DNA from: Planoprotostelium fungivorum | Taxonomy: Eukaryota; Evosea; Variosea; Cavosteliida; Cavosteliaceae | Length of the DNA: 64,000 nucleotides | Assembly: GCA_003024175.1 (NCBI GenBank) | Contig: MDYQ01000016.1 | Coordinates: 186,001 to 250,000 of the forward strand | Reading direction: 5' to 3' | Shown here: positions 54,489-64,000 of the stretch, piece by piece | Numbering within the stretch: position 1 is the stretch's first letter | Layout of the letters: each line of letters starts with the position of its first letter | Program-made: the position numbers and the translations under genes | The notes under the pieces: generated by a model | The model's database searches: none | What the model was told of the DNA's origin: nothing | Seen by the model: only the letters and a program-made list of their open reading frames with translations

Positions 54489-55555
54489 ATGCAAGGATCA
54501 CGAGCACTTCGTCTGAACAATGTGGCTGCAGAGCAACTGCTGAACAGAAGGTGTCAGGGACCTCCATGCGCCGAAGATAAGAAGGCTGAGTTTCCCATCC
54601 TCTGTGTGGACGGTTCCATCTACCCTCGGTGCATCGATGGAGAGGCCACAGTGGTCTATCATCTATTTTCTGAAGAAGACAAGGTCAGTGTCCTGATTGT
54701 TCATCTGACATCACTCTAAATGATTCAAAAGAGTCACGGTGGAAATTGCCCTCTCGATGCCGAAGCCGTCGAAGCCTTCTTAGAACAGCAGAAATTGACC
54801 TACACCTGCGAGGCATGGACTCAGACTCTAAAGTCACAAGAGACACACGTCCACATCAAGATGCCTCCTTCGAGAGCCGTTCTGAATGGCTATAGAGGGT
54901 GAGATGATCAACGTGTCACATCTTTACTCACAGACCGATAGGCCCCTCCGTTTTCTCGTTCTCTTATTTGTTCAAGGGACGTTAGCCGGCTCGTGCTTCT
55001 CAGACACGTTCTTTCTTCACAGTAAGATGGTTCAATTCAAAGACAAGTCCATCGTGAAGGGCAGAAGAGCGAGACACAACAAGAAGAAGACGCCTAGAGA
55101 CTGTTCAGACCTCGAAGACTCCGCATCCTGCGATGGGTCCTCCGATGAAGAGGAGGAGGTCAAGAAGAGAAGGTGCGTCTGTGATGCATTCATCTACGAT
55201 GTCTCATACGACGACCAGATGGAGTCCACCGAAGAGAAACATAAAGAGAGCCAGAGTCGAACAACCAGAGACGGTCGACGTCGTTCCTTCTCACCCACAC
55301 ATGGACATGCACATCACATCACCAACGCTGTCGAACTCCTCTGCCATGTCTTCACCAACCGAATCAGACAACGAACTCGATCCCATCTTCGTTCAACCTG
55401 AAGAGCCCCAAGACATCATGCAATTCCTCGATCTGCTGTCCATGCCATTGATGGTGCCCACCTGCACAGAACCAACACTCTTTCCTTCGTTCCTCACGGA
55501 CAACTGGATCTTCGGACAAGAGCTGGCCAACGCAGATGGATCGCATTGGATATGA
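54489..55555 (+). CDS. Probable transcription factor, possibly CudA-like (amoebozoan STAT-related)
   Basis: The start ATG at 54489 gives MQGSRALRLNNVAAEQLLNR. Conserved-looking blocks follow: FPILCVDGSIYPRCIDGEAT, GNCPLDAEAVEAFLEQQKLT, YTCEAWTQTLKSQETHVHIK, PPSRAVLNGYRG, PIGPSVFSFSYLFKG, LAGSCFSDTFFLHSKMVQF. Then comes a basic/acidic region (KGRRARHNKKKTPR ... SDEEEEVKKRR) and a Pro/Ser-rich tail ending at TGA 55553-55555. The block order recalls the CudA DNA-binding region from memory; this was not checked. Between FSYLFKG and LAGSC the frame changes by one nucleotide with no usable intron: a sequencing indel, a splice not recognised, or true frameshift. Because of this the gene model is provisional. 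Confidence 0.5.
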
Positions 55556-56021
55556 GGGAGACGTGTAGGTGTGGCGAGTGTGTACAAAGTTCGAGAAAGC
55601 AAATAAACCCTATTTGTGATGTAATTTCGAATTATTTCGAACACAACAATCGCGATCTATACACAACTATCGTTCAATAGACGTCTTTTCGTATCAGAAA
55701 TCGAACGCGATCATCGTCGTGATGGAAGTTGTGTCGCGTCCCGTACATAGGAATTGGTGTACGGTTCCTGGAAGCAGTTGATTGGTTTCCACGGAACTCT
55801 CAATTGTTCCCCGCCCTCCTTAAGGAGGCTATCCATTTTTGAGAAAGATTTGCGTGAGAACGGGAACCAAAGACGTCTGATCGATCACGGTTGATAGGTC
55901 GAAGATAAAACCGATGGATAAAACTGACGTAGCCCGCGGTAGAAATCGTAGGAGTAGCATCATGAGAGATAATTTAGAGGATGCTGGTGTCACAACAGAT
56001 CTATTATCGAGAGACAGGTCT
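55556..56021. other. Convergent intergenic region
   Basis: 466 bp between two converging stops. It contains AATAAA at about 55602 (plus-strand polyadenylation). No coding exon recognised. Confidence 0.45.
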
Positions 56022-56464
56022 TCAACCCAGACATGGACCAGCAGCGCATTTGAAAGCCACATCACAGGTCAAACGGCTGAAGACGTCGGATTTGCATTTC
56101 ATGGTTATGTCCTTGTCGCCCTCATTCAGTGATCCGATGCATGTTCCCACTTTGGGTGCTCCCATCGAGAACTCGGTGTTGTTGTTCTTCGTCTGGGTCC
56201 ATACGGTGGTATACGATGTGTCGATGGGCTTCATCTCCATATTATCTCCATCGTGGAGGGAGACCTCATAATCACGATCGAAGAAGGATTCACACTTTGG
56301 ATACCACAGGTTGCACTTGCATCTCGTTCTTGTATAGTTTCCAGCAGGGTTCTCCCATGCCGAGACGACTGATCCGGGTTAGAGACACACGATGGAAGAC
56401 GCGGCCCTTCCTCCATCTCACCTAGTAAGAGAGCGAGAGCCAATAAGAGGACCTTGTTTACCAT
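56022..56464 (-). CDS. Small secreted cysteine-rich protein
   Basis: Exon 1 encodes a signal peptide (MVNKVLLLALALLVVSA) split by a 52-nt intron after residue 14. The mature part begins WENPAGNYTRTRCKCNLWYP and carries about ten cysteines (RCKC, PKC, TCIG, KCKS, TCD, KCAAGPC) with N-glycosylation sequons in NYT and NNT. Length about 130 residues. The spacing of cysteines does not match a family I know. The second copy of the ~100-bp dispersed element lies 81 bp upstream of the start, as it does for the secreted gene at 24 kb, but the two proteins are not similar. Confidence 0.75.
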
Positions 56465-56545
56465 GATGTTGGATCCGAGAGAATAGATGACGAGAGGTGA
56501 CTGACGTGCGAAAGTGCGACCCACTTTTCCGTCTTACATTGTGCG

Positions 56546-56651
56546 GCGAATATTTACCTTTCTTTAGCACGCGGTACGATAACGCAAAAGCACCATGAAT
56601 ACTGGTCTTCTTAACGTGCTTTTTTAAAAGTTAAATAATCGCTTGGGCCGC
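56546..56651. repeat. Dispersed inverted-repeat element, copy 2
   Basis: 106 bp, nearly identical to 24207-24305 over both arms, with a 7-9 bp insertion in the middle and a few substitutions. The flank GTGCGGC at the left end is mirrored by GCCGCAC at the right end (56647-56653), so the terminal inverted repeat here extends about 7 bp further than in copy 1. It lies between the SNAPC3 stop (52 bp) and a secreted-protein start (81 bp). Confidence 0.85.
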
Positions 56652-56703
56652 ACGATACAACGCAGTTGTTTGTGTCTTATTATGTTGTGATACGATGCAT
56701 TCT

Positions 56704-58223
56704 TTATTCTGGAAAATAAGGGTAGACTTGGTAGTCTTCATAGACGGCCATGCCCGTGTCATCGTAATGAAGTGGACCGAAACAATTATCACAGAAGTAA
56801 CAAGGGTTTTCTGGTGCCAATCTATCGTTGATGGTGATGACTCTGTTCGCTGGTCAACGATCGTCGCATGGGATGTGGAATAGAGCTCACTTTGCAAAGT
56901 GGATCTCGCAGATGCTGCACTTGTGTTTCTTCACTTTGTTTTGGAACATCTGAATGGGGTATCGGTTCCGATCCTGCTCATCTTGCTCATGAGCTGCCCT
57001 TCACAAAAGTCAGGGGCGAAGAATAAAGAACATGAAATAATGATATAAATATATCTGTGATTGTCTTCTCACCTCAGGCACGTGAAAACAACATTGTGGG
57101 TGCAGTCACCCTGATGCATGTAATGATAAGGTGCTCCCACTCGTATGGACAGATCTCTGAACAACGTGTGTTCCATCATCTTCGTGTTGTAATGGTTTAG
57201 CCCCGGCTGAGCGTAACGAGGAACTTTTCCCTCTTCTTCGGTCATCACCCAATCGATGATCTCGCTGCAACATGGTCAATCATCATCACGATTGAGAACA
57301 TCTTCATGATGAAGGAACGTAGGACAACTCACTTGCTGTATGCCTTCGCTCTAAGATCTCGCATGTCGTTATAGAAGGTGTTCTCTATGAAGAAATAGCC
57401 CGAAGGTGTGTCTGGTCCCTCATACATTCGGTCGATGTGACAGTTGAGTTTGTCTCTCAGTTCAGTGAGACACTGTGAGCCCAGCACGCGAAATTCTTGC
57501 AGTTTGTACCCCTTCTTGTGATAGAAGGAGACATCCAAGATGATCTGGCGACGGTGGTGAGATGATGATGTGATGAAGGGGGAGAAGACTCACTTCCTTG
57601 GAGTCGATGAGGGTGGGTAGGGTGTCTTCTGGAGGTTGGTTATACTGTAGAATGTTTAGAGGGTTTGCATCGTGGTGGGACATCTTCACCTTCGGTACAT
57701 TGAGATAATTCACCGTTTTGATTCCTTTTCTGAGTGGTTCATCGCGGTATTGTCTGTACAGATGAGCTTTAAGATCGTGTTTCAGATCACCTGAGTGAAA
57801 TGAGATGTGATTCTGCTGCTTTCCTAAACTGTTCGGTGAGTTTTTCCTTTCGTTCATTCTCTTCCTCTAATTCGGTCGCCTTGATCGCATCTGTTTCCTG
57901 AACAATCGTCACGACTAGACATTGGATCGGCTCACCAGACTCCTCTTGATCCTCGCTTTCACTTTCTCTTCCCTCGTTCGGATTCTCAGATCTTCCACAC
58001 TGAGATTTTCGATCAATCATCACACAAGAAACAAGTCGCACCTGAGATCAGCAGGACTTAAAGTTTCCTCAAGAGAGAAGTCATCAGCTGCTGAGATCTC
58101 ATCTAATGGCTGAGAGAAAAAGCTTAAGAAATGAGCGACGGAGAAGACCCCTGATGTGGCAGGATCTCTCGCCTTTGCGATCTCCGCCCTATGAGCGTCT
58201 AAATCATCTGCATAACTTCCCAT
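56704..58223 (-). CDS. SNAPC3: SNAPc subunit 3 (snRNA-activating protein complex, zinc-finger subunit)
   Basis: The ATG at 58223 gives MGSYADDLDAHRAEIAKARD. Exons join to a charged helix, then LQEFRVLGSQCLTELRDKLN, GYFFIENTFYNDMRDLRAKA, EIIDWVMTEEEGKVPR, HTLFRDLSIRVGAPYHYMHQ, GDCTHNVVFTCLR, HKCSICEIHFAK and CYFCDNCFGPLHYDD. The HQGDC..H and paired CxxC motifs are those of the SNAP50/SNAPC3 zinc-binding domain. SNAPc binds the proximal element of snRNA promoters for RNA polymerases II and III. The stop is at 56704-56706. Confidence 0.92.
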
Positions 58224-58421
58224 CCTACAGATCTGATCGTGCTCCGCCCCATAATACGATTGTAAATGGCTGTAATGAATTTAATTCGATTATCACCAAC
58301 CATGATGATGCAACAGCTGATATACTCTATCATCTAGTCAGCTCGATTACTACTGGCTCTATCCTTCTATGTACAGAAGAGGGCGTAACATTCAACACCC
58401 TTCCACATCATGATGTATATT

Positions 58422-59257
58422 TTACAATCTCTGCAGTTTGACTTTGATCTCGTTTTGCGTCTTCACGTCTGCCTCAGATGCTGGCGTCATAGTGAGCGCA
58501 TTCTCATACCACTCTCTCGCTTTCTCTGTGTTCCTCAGCTGCATGTAAGCTTCTGCTGTCCAGAAAGAGTTGGGCACGCTAGGGAAGAGCTCGCCTGCCT
58601 TCAGAAAGTACTGTAGACTCTCTTCGAAGGAAGATGTGGGAGGTGTGGCGAATAATGCAGATGCAACCTGTGGACGTCGATCAGCCGATGAAATGATGGT
58701 GTGCATACCTTTCTCTCCACCCAACTGACGTTGGATACGCTGTAACACCAGCGACCCAGCAAGTGGAAACTGCTGGCATCTTTGGGATTCAACTCTGTCG
58801 CTTTCACTGCGTGCTCCTGCATTACGTCACTCTAAGACGATCGAAAAACCGATGTGATCTTTTCACCTTGATCTTGAAGGCGTTAGAGATTTTGTCTTTC
58901 GTCGATTGGTACTCTGCGAGACTGGACAGCATGATGGCATACCACTTGTGACCTCCCCACTCTTCAGGAAACTTTTGAAGTAGAAGAGTGGCTTGTTCTA
59001 ATCCCTTCTCGTAGAGCGACTGTCTAAACGGTTTATCATCCGGTTTCGTGTCACCCAGATCGTACAGAGTTCGAATGTATCTGAGCATGAGTCAGCGTTG
59101 ACAGAGTCGTCTATTGTCTTCACCTCCAAAAGATCTCAGGATGGTCGGGGTACTCCTGATGGGCTGCAGCCAGATACTCTACACTCTCATTGATGGTGGC
59201 AGGCTGTGCTTGATATAATTCTTCAGCTCGAGCTAAGACTTGGGCTTCTGATTCCAT
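58422..59257 (-). CDS. RMDN-like TPR protein (regulator of microtubule dynamics family)
   Basis: The ATG at 59257 gives MESEAQVLARAEELYQAQPA. Exons join to RYIRTLYDLGDTKPDDKPFR, WGGHKWYAIMLSSLAEYQST, EHAVKATELNPKDASSFHLL, GRWCYSVSNVSWVERK, SFEESLQYFLKAGELFPSVP and AREWYENALTMTPASEADVK. KWYAIMLS and HLLGRWCYSVSN...WVERK match RMDN1-3 (PTPIP51-like) TPR proteins. No membrane anchor is visible, which is closest to RMDN1. Length about 240 residues. Confidence 0.85.
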
Positions 59258-59565
59258 GTTGTGATGTGTCTGCCTGTCGGCGATTTTTGTGAATCAAATC
59301 ACAAGAAATATCCGGTATTGAACATCTAGTCACGTGGTCACCTGTAGAGGTGCATGCCTCTTGAAGCCGTCCATCACTGCGTATTGTTGTCATGTCTTTC
59401 GAATCATCTCACTGAGATCATCTCTTGACTTTCACATCGCATTCAGCCAATGGTCTGGTTTCATTTGTAACCACACGATTCACATCTTCAATCATCTCCC
59501 ATCACGTCTTAGACATCCAATCTCTCCAACGTACGACATCTCAGCTTCTCCACACCATCTCATCT
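59258..59565. other. Intergenic, no gene seen
   Basis: 308 bp between tandem minus-strand genes; nothing recognised. Confidence 0.4.
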
Positions 59566-61145
59566 TCATTCATTACTCTTTGTCTTCTTCTCCGCAGGCG
59601 TCTCTGCCTCTCCCTCGGCCTTCCTCTTCGTTGCCGCGGGGTTCGCATGCGCCATGCGAGGTGCACCTCTTGCACCTCTTCCAAAGACGCCCAAGTCCTT
59701 CACGGGAGAGGACGTAGAGAGTGGCTTCTGGAAGCCCGATGAGAAACCGTCTAATTCTCCCTTCACGTCCACTTTGGGTCCGATGGACTCTTGATGCTGT
59801 GCATCTGTCAGTCGAGATGTTGGATATCATGATAATCGTGATGGTGATTCCAATGAGGCGATGATGTGAATGAGATGGATAATATCCTCGATGTGATCGT
59901 GATGTGATGGACGATGTCACTGATGATGTCCATGTCCAACGATCACCTTCTCCTCCATCTCCTGTCTGACCGACTCGAGGTCATCGTACGATGCCGGATC
60001 GTCCTCACGCTTCATTCCTTTGAGAACCTCCTCTCTTCAGCTTCCCCACACGATCACCTCTACTTCACCTGAGCCAGAACATCCTGAGCTATACCAAAGT
60101 GCGTCGATGCATCGTTGGGCCTCTCTAGATATTGGTAAGAGATACCCACCATGGCCTCTAATTCGGCGACGAATCTCATGTTCGGCTTCTCTGCGGAGGG
60201 TGTGAGGAGTGGCGCGTTGTAGTCTCACCCGTTTGGAGCTGAACGGCGACGGCACCCTGGAAGTCCTCCACGGCTCTCTCCATGTCGTCTAATTCCATAG
60301 CCGTCTGTTCATCATGAGATGATGTTCTTGATGATGTTCGTGATCATGAACAGGTTGAGATGGAGAATACACCTGACCGGTGTAGTATAGAATTCGGCAG
60401 AGAAGTTCCTTGGGGCCATTCTTCTGGAGAGGTTTCAGTACGATGAGACAGCTTCAAGTAATATATAAGCGTATCACCTGCTCAACGATAGCACGGGCAG
60501 TTTCGAGGTGCTCCCATGCAGCGTGGAGGTTCGAGGCGACATCGGCAGAAGCCTCTTCTTCTTCATCATCATCCTGAATGGATGTCAGATGATGTATTAC
60601 ATGTGAGATGGAACAACTCACGTCGGAGACAGTCTCATCGATGACCTTTCCTTTCGCCTTCGACATGATGGATGCCTCCACTGAACAATCCATCAGATTC
60701 AAAGTAGATGATGAGACACTGAAGAGACACTCACTCTGTTGGGCTTTTGCCTTTAAGGATTTGTTCATGGCCTTCTGGACGATCAATCCACCCAGTTCAT
60801 TGAAGCATTTTTGAGAGTACAAGAGGAGGGTTCTTCCATAGTCCAACAATGGCTCGGCCATCCTGCGATGTGGACGTCAGATCGCACGTCCACAGACATC
60901 TCATTCTCACTCCAGACTGTCTTCATCAGCTTCGACTGCATCTACGATCAATGCATAGCAGTTGGTCGCTTCTTCATAATTTCCCTCTGATTCGCACTGC
61001 TTGGCTCTCGCCCGAGTCTCTTCCACGTTGATCTGGATTTCCTCCTCTTCACCGCTGACAACCTCTGATCGACGTGATCAGTGAATTCTGACGGTATTGA
61101 GATTGACCCACCTGTCTCTTCTTCTTTACTCATGTGGATGTTCAA
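59566..61145 (-). CDS. NASP: NASP-like SHNi-TPR histone chaperone
   Basis: The first ATG (61145) gives MNIHMSKEEETG; ATG 61133 is an alternative. The TPR blocks are SEGNYEEATNCYALIVDAVE, AEPLLDYGRTLLLYSQKCFN, HAAWEHLETARAIVEQ, TAMELDDMERAVEDFQGAVA and PNMRFVAELEAMVGISYQYL. The TPRs are interrupted by an acidic insert (QDDDEEEEASADVA), which is the hallmark of SHNi-TPR proteins. The C-terminal tail has the nuclear-signal-like AATKRKAEGEAETPAEKKTK and ends at TGA 59566-59568. NASP carries soluble H3-H4 and linker histones. Confidence 0.88.
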
Positions 61146-61410
61146 TGATGTTGCAGAGGATCTTTGAATTGTTTTTTCCCGCCCAGCGATTTATGCCAAC
61201 GAACTACAACGGTCGTGACTGATCCCTGGCTCGCTGGAGACACGATGATATGGAAGTGTTCATACATAGACAAAGAGAAGGGTGCTGCTTCCTGTACGTC
61301 TCCCACTGAGATGATATAGAACCATCGCGTTGAAAATTGGGCGATAAAACTCCGCTTACGTAGAGAGTTTTCCTTCACATCGTTTGTAAAACCGAAGGAC
61401 ATCAGAGAAC

Positions 61411-63376
61411 ATGACTCGCACGAGGACCTTCGTCGTAGGATGCGGATTAACCAAGTGAAGCGATCGATCGTTGGAGTAGGGTTTCTGAAATGTGTAACAG
61501 ATTCGAGAGGGCGGGTAGCAGTCGTGATTGGCACGAACTAACCGAAGAGGCTCTTCAGACTTGCATGAAAGATGCCAACGTCGACTTCATGCAACATGTC
61601 GATGCGGCGGTAGTCGGCTACTGCTACGGCGAGCCCACTTGTGGACAGAGAGCCATCTATTCTCTGGGTCACAAGGTACGTTGAAGATTCTCCCCCCTCT
61701 CATCATTCAATCCATTCCACTACATCGACACCTGTGGTTGACAAAATCGTCGTAGGGAATACCGGTTTTCAATACGAACAACAATTGTTCCACGGGTTCC
61801 AGCGCCATCTTTCTAGCTCGAACTCTCATCGAGGCCGGCTCTCATCAGTGTGTCATCGCCCTCGGTGATTCTATTTCCATCTCTTCCACGGCTCACCCCT
61901 CTCAGGTTTCGAAAAGATGCAGAGGCATCTGTCTTCCGTCTACACCGATCGAGTGAGATCCACAATGGTCACTGTATCATCATCATATCGTCCTTCCATC
62001 ATCGACTCAAATGTTTATAGGGATGGTCCAGCCCCCTGCAAAAGCATTACGATCACCTCTACGATCAGACCACCATCGCCAGAGAACCCATCGCCAAGGG
62101 CATGAACGATTGGACATCCAACGTCGTCAAGATGTTTGGTGAAGCCGCGTTGGAGCATCAGAAGAAATACGGCACCAGGTGGGCCACCCATCTACAACCT
62201 GCCAATCTCGTTTCACCACACAATCCCGCCGCACCCGGCGATCGTTCATCTACAACGAGTCAGACGAAAATAGTCTCATCTACAAAGCGTCAAACTCACT
62301 CTCCCGCAGTGACAGACACTTTGCCATGATCTCCCACAAGAATCACAGACACTCTGTGAATAACCCTTATTCAAAGAACAGAAAAGAATACACCCTGGAA
62401 GAGATCCAAGGCACGGGAAAGCTGTGGGGTCCCCTCACCAGCGCCCAAGCGGCTCCAACAGGAGATGGAGCTGCTGCCGTCTTGATCGTCTCTCAAGATT
62501 TCTTAGAGGTGTGTAGAACATGTTCGAAAATGTAAATTCTGAAAAAAGAAAAAGAAAAATCCTCATCTACAACGGAATGCGGTGGAGATCATCGCGCAGG
62601 AGATGATGACGGACACGGCCACGAGCTTCGATCGTGAGAAGAGGAGTATGATCTCTATGTGTGGCACAGACATGACCAGGGAGGCAGCGAAGAAGTTGTA
62701 CAAGGCTTCGGGGCTGAGACCTCGCGACGTAGACGTTCTCGAGGTGATTTACGTCTCTCTTTTTGTTCATCATCGTCAAAGATCATGATGATGATGGTGT
62801 TCACGATGATGATCATGATGATCATTTTGATGACTCTTCATCAGGTGCACGACTGCTTTTCTTCGAACGAACTCATGGTCATGGAAGCACTTGGCCTCTG
62901 CGAGGTGAAATCCACACTCTCCCTCTTCTCACCGATCGCAGGAGGGAAGAGGAGGCGATCTCGTCGAGAAAGGTCGATGGATCACGAACGCCGGAGGGGG
63001 CAACCACTTTCTGGTGGGAGATCGTTGGGTAGTCAATCCCAGTGGAGGACTGGAGAGCAAAGGACATCCCATCTCTGCGACAGGTCACACTTGATCATCA
63101 TCACCGTCAACACCATCATCATATCATCATCATCATATCATCATCACCTTCACGATCGACATGAGTCATCATATAGATCACGTCCATGACGATCATCATG
63201 AAGACTCATGGAATGCAGGTGTCGCTCAGTGCATCGAACTGTGCTGGCAGCTGAGAGGGGAGGCCGGAAAGAGACAAGTAGGAGGGGCCAGGGTCGCTCT
63301 ACAACACAATTTGGGATTGGGATCTGCCGTCGTCATCACTGCCTACAAGAGATACGAAACTAAAGCGAAATTGTGA
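61411..63376 (+). CDS. SCPx-type peroxisomal 3-ketoacyl-CoA thiolase lacking the SCP2 domain
   Basis: The ATG at 61411 gives [15 protein letters not shown], joined to [18 protein letters not shown]. Then [40 protein letters not shown] (nucleophile Cys), [80 protein letters not shown] and [20 protein letters not shown] are found, covering the SCPx thiolase family end to end. The protein stops at AKL, a PTS1 variant, and the sterol-carrier domain usually fused behind it in animal SCPx is absent. The intron 62179-62315 (137 nt) contains three TCTACAA motifs. Several other introns are ATGATC-rich. Confidence 0.93.
62179..62315 (+). other. Intron with three TCTACAA motif copies
   Basis: Exons flanking it read KYGTR / [10 protein letters not shown] in frame. 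Inside are CATCTACAACCTGCC, CATCTACAACGAGTCAGACG and CATCTACAAAGCGTCAAA, at spacings of about 60 and 32 bp. The intron is roughly three times the length typical here. Confidence 0.75.
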
Positions 63377-63449
63377 TTTTAAATGATTTTATTCTCTCAT
63401 TCCAAGAAGAATAGTTTAAAATCTTTTCTGTGGCGATTTATTGTTTTTT

Positions 63450-64000
63450 TCAAGCTTGAGGCAGGGCCGTCCTTCTACCATCGTAACCGTAGGTCACGTT
63501 TCCAACGGACCAATCGGTCTGAAGAACTTGTGGCTCCGCGATATTGACACCATCCTCTCCAATTGTACATATTTGAACCTATCCTCCTCAGTCTCTCCAT
63601 CACCGACATCATGCGTCCAAAAGATAGAAGCACGATGAAGATCGTCATCTCACCCTGTAGTAAGCTCTAGCGTCACGGTAGAACAGGACGGTCAGACATT
63701 TCTCCAGCAGCTTCACGGCCTCTTCCTTCGTCAGGTCTGGTTTATAAGCGTTGCGAAGGAGTGGTCTCGCGATGTGATCTCCGAAACCCGTGGCAATGTG
63801 ATCGTCTTGGTAATGAGTTCCCAACAGATCGACGGAGCCCAAAAATCTGATGGACATTAGACAATGTCATACGAATGATGGTCTCACGATTCTCCGTTTC
63901 TGTAACCGGCGACGACGATGTTGTTGTAGAGGGGGTCTTGCTTGTTTCTCCTCTGGTACATGACTCGACTGAGGTAGCTGAAGATAGACTTGGGGTCCAT
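63450..64000 (-). CDS. PSMB4: 20S proteasome subunit beta type-4 (beta-7 position), 5' part outside window
   Basis: The C-terminal half is in the window: SIFSYLSRVMYQRRNKQDPL, YNNIVVAGYRNGES, FLGSVDLLGTHYQDDHIATG, FGDHIARPLLRNAY, LTKEEAVKLLEKCLTVLFYR, DARAYYR, then after an intron QICTIGEDGVNIAEPQVLQT and DWSVGNVTYGYDG. The RVMYxRR, YRDARxYxR and TxWxxxxxxxG blocks are those of PSMB4. It is a non-catalytic beta subunit that helps close the 20S ring. The reading frame is still open at the window's right edge, and the ATG there need not be the start. Confidence 0.92.

Noticed and set aside
61142-61534. 130-codon minus frame upstream of the thiolase
   Set aside because: It runs antisense across the thiolase start and its first intron, and shows no domain.
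1-64000. CRISPR arrays, retroelements, virus-like elements, transposase genes
   Set aside because: None seen. No reverse transcriptase, integrase, capsid or transposase motif was found, and the only terminal inverted repeats belong to the two ~100-bp copies.

Overview
The window is compact nuclear DNA from a eukaryotic protist. About 35 protein genes lie on both strands, most are split by very short introns (about 35-60 nt, usually GTGAG...AG), and many gaps between genes are under 300 bp. No prokaryotic operons, tRNA or rRNA genes, CRISPR arrays, retroelements or virus-like elements were seen. The partial axonemal-type dynein heavy chain at the left edge implies a flagellate life stage. A possible CudA-family (amoebozoan STAT-related) factor at 54.5-55.6 kb, together with the tiny introns and the wall-digesting and secreted proteins, would fit an amoeboflagellate amoebozoan. 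That placement is inference and was not tested.

Layout. 0-10.5 kb: dynein heavy chain (minus), a CDGSH/cytochrome b5 fusion (plus), an ankyrin-RING E3 (minus) and alanine aminotransferase (minus). 10.8-20.6 kb: 2-hydroxy-acid oxidase with a C-terminal SRL, a coiled-coil GAR-domain protein, two uncharacterised minus-strand genes, a 2-oxoglutarate dioxygenase and a secreted sedolisin. 21-27 kb: a convergent pair of atypical homeodomain genes with E2F-like and X-box-like upstream motifs, a secreted protein, a 99-bp dispersed element, and a secreted CBM18-PAN-GH128 glucanase. 27-32.8 kb: an unknown gene, SEL1L/HRD3, an RGS protein and a GRAM protein. 32.9-43 kb: a very long acidic protein with recurring SAPxSAR motifs, UTP11, a RhoGAP-PH protein and an SDR. 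43.6-51.7 kb: a leucine-rich-repeat gene or fragment, a PH/peroxiredoxin-like/RapGAP protein, a stand-alone CBM48-like protein, an NME6-type kinase, a small membrane protein and an MJ1316-domain protein. 51.8-64 kb: a PRMT-like methyltransferase, the CudA-like gene, a small secreted Cys-rich gene with a second copy of the dispersed element beside it, SNAPC3, an RMDN-like TPR protein, NASP, an SCPx-type thiolase ending in AKL, and proteasome subunit beta-4 (partial).

The genes are mostly unrelated housekeeping functions, so no operon-like system is evident. Three local themes stand out: peroxisomal metabolism (the oxidase ending SRL and the thiolase ending AKL), secretion (sedolisin, GH128, two unknown secreted proteins, and SEL1L for ER-associated degradation), and small-GTPase and G-protein control (RGS, RhoGAP, RapGAP-like).

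The most unusual signals are: (i) a short palindrome-forming motif, TCTACAACG/CGTTGTAGA, found about 30 times by eye, often inside introns or at 3' splice sites, which could be the footprint of introner-type elements; (ii) a ~100-bp element with imperfect terminal inverted repeats, present twice, each time just upstream of a secreted-protein gene; and (iii) the apparent PH-peroxiredoxin-RapGAP architecture. Exon joins were made by hand from splice signals and reading frame, so spans are firmer than individual exon edges.
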